NCBI GenBank assembly: GCA_900764725.1
Contig: CAAFPB010000030.1
Coordinates: 1 to 6,809, forward strand
From: an uncultured Catenibacterium sp.
GTDB lineage: Bacteria; Bacillota_I; Bacilli_A; Erysipelotrichales; Coprobacillaceae
Length of the DNA: 6,809 nt
Direction: 5' to 3'
Under the pieces are notes generated by a model, which was not told the DNA's origin, did not search any database, and worked only from the letters and a program-made list of their open reading frames with translations. The translations under genes and the position numbers were made by a program. Below are positions 5,632 through 6,809 of the stretch, one piece after another (positions within the stretch are counted from its first letter, which is position 1; each line of letters begins with the position of its first letter).

Positions 5632-6359
5632 CGTAACACCTCCTGTTTATTAAATGCATCTTGTGAGAAGTGGAATAAACCAATTCCTACAGATTGTGCT
5701 AAGTTAAGTGAATCAATCGCATTTGTATGAGGAATAAAAACACTTTGTCCATATGTCATATAAATATCATCAAGTCCTGATGATTCGTTTCCAAAGATCA
5801 GTGAATGAGGTGTGATAGGTTTCACCTGATGAATATTCTTAGCTCCCTTCAACATAAATGGATAACATTGATGATCACCAAATTCTTTGAGATACTCATC
5901 AATACTTTCATAATAATGAATACGTAAAGAGAATAATGCACCCATAGAAGAACGAACAACATGTGGATTAAAGATATCAACTGCCGGACGAATAATAGCT
6001 AAGTCCTGATATCCAAAACCTAACATTGTACGCATGATAGTTCCCATATTACCCATATCCATAGGATTCACTAAAACGATATGATTCCCCTTCTGTAAAG
6101 GTTCATAGAATGTTTTAAATACCCCAATCGCATAACAATTAGACTTTGGTGAAAGCTTATTAATTGTCGCATCATGGACATCAATAGGAATATGATGTAA
6201 TGCACATAATTCCTTGATTTTAGGATATCCTCTGTTTTCTTCTATTGAAGAGTGTACAACTACTCTTTTCACAATATCTGGTTTATGTTCTAATAGTTCT
6301 ATTGTAGGAAAGACACCTAATGTATAAGAGGAGTCATCACCTTTTTTATATAACTTCAT
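5628..6359 (-). CDS. TrmH/SpoU-family RNA 2'-O-methyltransferase
   Basis: SAM-dependent SPOUT methyltransferase, probably modifying a ribose in rRNA or tRNA; 243 residues, at the short end for the two-domain type. Residues 1-90 form the less conserved N-terminal RNA-binding part. The knotted catalytic domain shows all three motifs: NPMDMGNMGTIMR (98-110) with N103 and R110, LIFGNESSGL (187-196), and IPHTNAIDSLNLAQSVGIGLF (209-229, core SLN at 217-219). The variation of SLNLAQSVGI from the usual SLNVSVAAGI is mild. AGGAGG (6365-6370) lies 5 bp before the ATG, rather close, and its distal A pair sits beside the stop of the 89-residue gene, 11 bp upstream. The exact RNA target (RlmB-like 23S rRNA, or tRNA) cannot be told. 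Confidence 0.92.
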   Translation of the reverse strand: MKLYKKGDDSSYTLGVFPTIELLEHKPDIVKRVVVHSSIEENRGYPKIKELCALHHIPIDVHDATINKLSPKSNCYAIGVFKTFYEPLQKGNHIVLVNPMDMGNMGTIMRTMLGFGYQDLAIIRPAVDIFNPHVVRSSMGALFSLRIHYYESIDEYLKEFGDHQCYPFMLKGAKNIHQVKPITPHSLIFGNESSGLDDIYMTYGQSVFIPHTNAIDSLNLAQSVGIGLFHFSQDAFNKQEVLR

Positions 6360-6370
6360 ATCTTCCTCCT

Positions 6371-6640
6371 CTATGCATCTTCATTAATATTCTTAATAGT
6401 CTGTAATTCATCTTCTGCATTCTTTTTTAATGCTTCAAAGTGTTTAGGATCCTGTTTAGCACCCTGATCAATAAGTTCTAGTAGTTCACGATATTTTTCT
6501 ACTACAACCTCCATTAATGATTCTTTTACTTTGTAATCTAATTCATCACGTGCCTGCTGATGAATACGATTTAATGATTTATATTGTTCTCTAAAGACAA
6601 GATCATAATCCACCTTTGATTTTCTAGAAAATAATCCCAT
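6371..6640 (-). CDS. Small charged helical protein of unknown function, first gene of operon
   Basis: 89 residues from the ATG at 6640, chosen because AAGGAGG (6649-6655) is 8 bp upstream. A longer in-frame start at 6694 would begin inside the terminator hairpin of the previous gene and lacks a ribosome site. The chain begins GLFSRKSK, then is nearly all helical and charged, with leucines and valines at helix spacing (about 25-60 and 66-85), likely a coiled coil or helical bundle. There is no signal peptide or membrane span. I do not recognise the family. It leads an operon with the RNA methyltransferase and the MalY/PatB enzyme, with gaps of 11 bp or less, but this does not reveal its role. 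Confidence 0.7.
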   Translation of the reverse strand: MGLFSRKSKVDYDLVFREQYKSLNRIHQQARDELDYKVKESLMEVVVEKYRELLELIDQGAKQDPKHFEALKKNAEDELQTIKNINEDA

Positions 6641-6665
6641 AAGTACGTCCTCCTTCATCTTATTT

Positions 6666-6696
6666 ATTATACTATAGAACTCAAAAATAGTCACAA
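6666..6696 (-). promoter_or_regulatory. Candidate promoter of the 89aa-methyltransferase-MalY operon
   Basis: On the minus strand a perfect TATAAT lies at 6666-6671. The best -35 candidate is TTGTGA (6691-6696) with a long 19-bp spacer, inside the hairpin of the preceding terminator. The -10 is convincing, the -35 weak. Transcription would start near 6659, just before the ribosome binding site. Confidence 0.42.
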
Positions 6697-6711
6697 ATAA
6701 TGTGACTATTT
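6683..6711 (-). terminator. Terminator of the aldo/keto reductase gene
   Basis: A perfect 11-bp stem (6685-6695 with 6701-6711) with a 5-nt loop is followed on the minus strand by a T-run (6683-6687, partly in the stem). The stem is fairly AT-rich (AAATAGTCACA). The stop codon of the upstream gene (6706-6708) lies inside the stem. Confidence 0.75.
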
Positions 6712-6809
6712 AGGGTTAGTTGCCATAACACCCACTAATGGGTGTGGCTGATATGGTTCTTCTAGATATTGTTTTTCTTCTTCACTTAATTCTAGATTCA
6801 TTGCAAGTA
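6706..6809 (-). CDS. Aldo/keto reductase, C-terminal end (partial, runs off right edge)
   Basis: Only the last 33 codons are in the window, ending with TAG at 6706-6708. The visible sequence reads LAMNLELSEEEKQYLEEPYQ followed by PHPLVGVMATNPK. The stretch L-x-L-[ST]-x-E-E ... YLEEPYxPHPxVG is what I know from the C-terminus of Firmicute aldo/keto reductases (NADPH-dependent carbonyl reduction, TIM-barrel fold), where it follows the last helix. The catalytic Tyr, Lys and His lie outside the window, so the assignment rests on this tail alone. It has its own terminator. Confidence 0.62.
   Translation of the reverse strand, partial: LAMNLELSEEEKQYLEEPYQPHPLVGVMATNPK

Noticed and set aside
6641..6694. 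Upstream extension of the 89-residue gene to an ATG at 6694
   Set aside because: It would start in the terminator hairpin of the previous gene and upstream of the likely promoter; AAGGAGG fits the start at 6640.
6728..6745. 7-bp inverted repeat ACACCCA/TGGGTGT with a 4-nt loop
   Set aside because: It lies in the coding end of the aldo/keto reductase, encodes the conserved HPLVGV stretch, and has no T-run; the true terminator lies further on.
1..6809. CRISPR arrays, tRNA or rRNA genes, insertion sequences and attachment sites
   Set aside because: No regularly spaced repeats, no tRNA-like clover-leaf or rRNA stretches, no transposase or integrase frames and no terminal inverted repeats were seen on either strand.

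Overview
The window is low-GC Bacillota DNA. Strong AGGAGG-type ribosome binding sites, A/T-ending codons, a near-consensus cre site and the style of the aldolase point to a gut Firmicute, possibly of the Erysipelotrichia. That placement is inference from sequence character, not from a marker gene.

Left part (1-625): an Rrf2/IscR-like regulator with four clustered cysteines is read leftward. Its promoter and the promoter of a rightward PadR-type regulator share a 127-bp divergent intergenic region. Each promoter has a perfect palindrome lying on its -10 box, which would fit autoregulation of both regulators.

Middle part (626-3149, + strand): five small genes, none of them metabolic. A PadR repressor overlaps by 8 bp a one-TM protein with a small cytosolic N-terminal domain. 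A 151-residue exported protein with four cysteines follows, and a strong hairpin terminator closes this first unit. A second unit with its own promoter encodes a 282-residue exported protein and, 14 bp later, a 68-residue protein with two membrane segments. It ends at an intrinsic terminator. This is the accessory, poorly described part of the window: a regulator and membrane-protein pair beside exported proteins of unknown function.

Right part (3233-6809, all - strand): class II fructose-bisphosphate aldolase (glycolysis), preceded by a CcpA-type cre site. Upstream of it is a compact operon, read from right to left: an 89-residue helical protein, a TrmH/SpoU-family RNA 2'-O-methyltransferase, a MalY/PatB-type PLP enzyme (cystathionine beta-lyase/aminotransferase) and a 93-residue protein of unknown function. 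Neighbouring genes here are 11 bp apart or overlap by 4 and 17 bp. No terminator is visible between this operon and the aldolase gene, so read-through is possible. At the right edge is the last 33 codons of what looks like an aldo/keto reductase, whose stop codon lies inside the stem of its own terminator.

The + and - strand blocks meet at 3150-3232 with two back-to-back intrinsic terminators, one for each direction.
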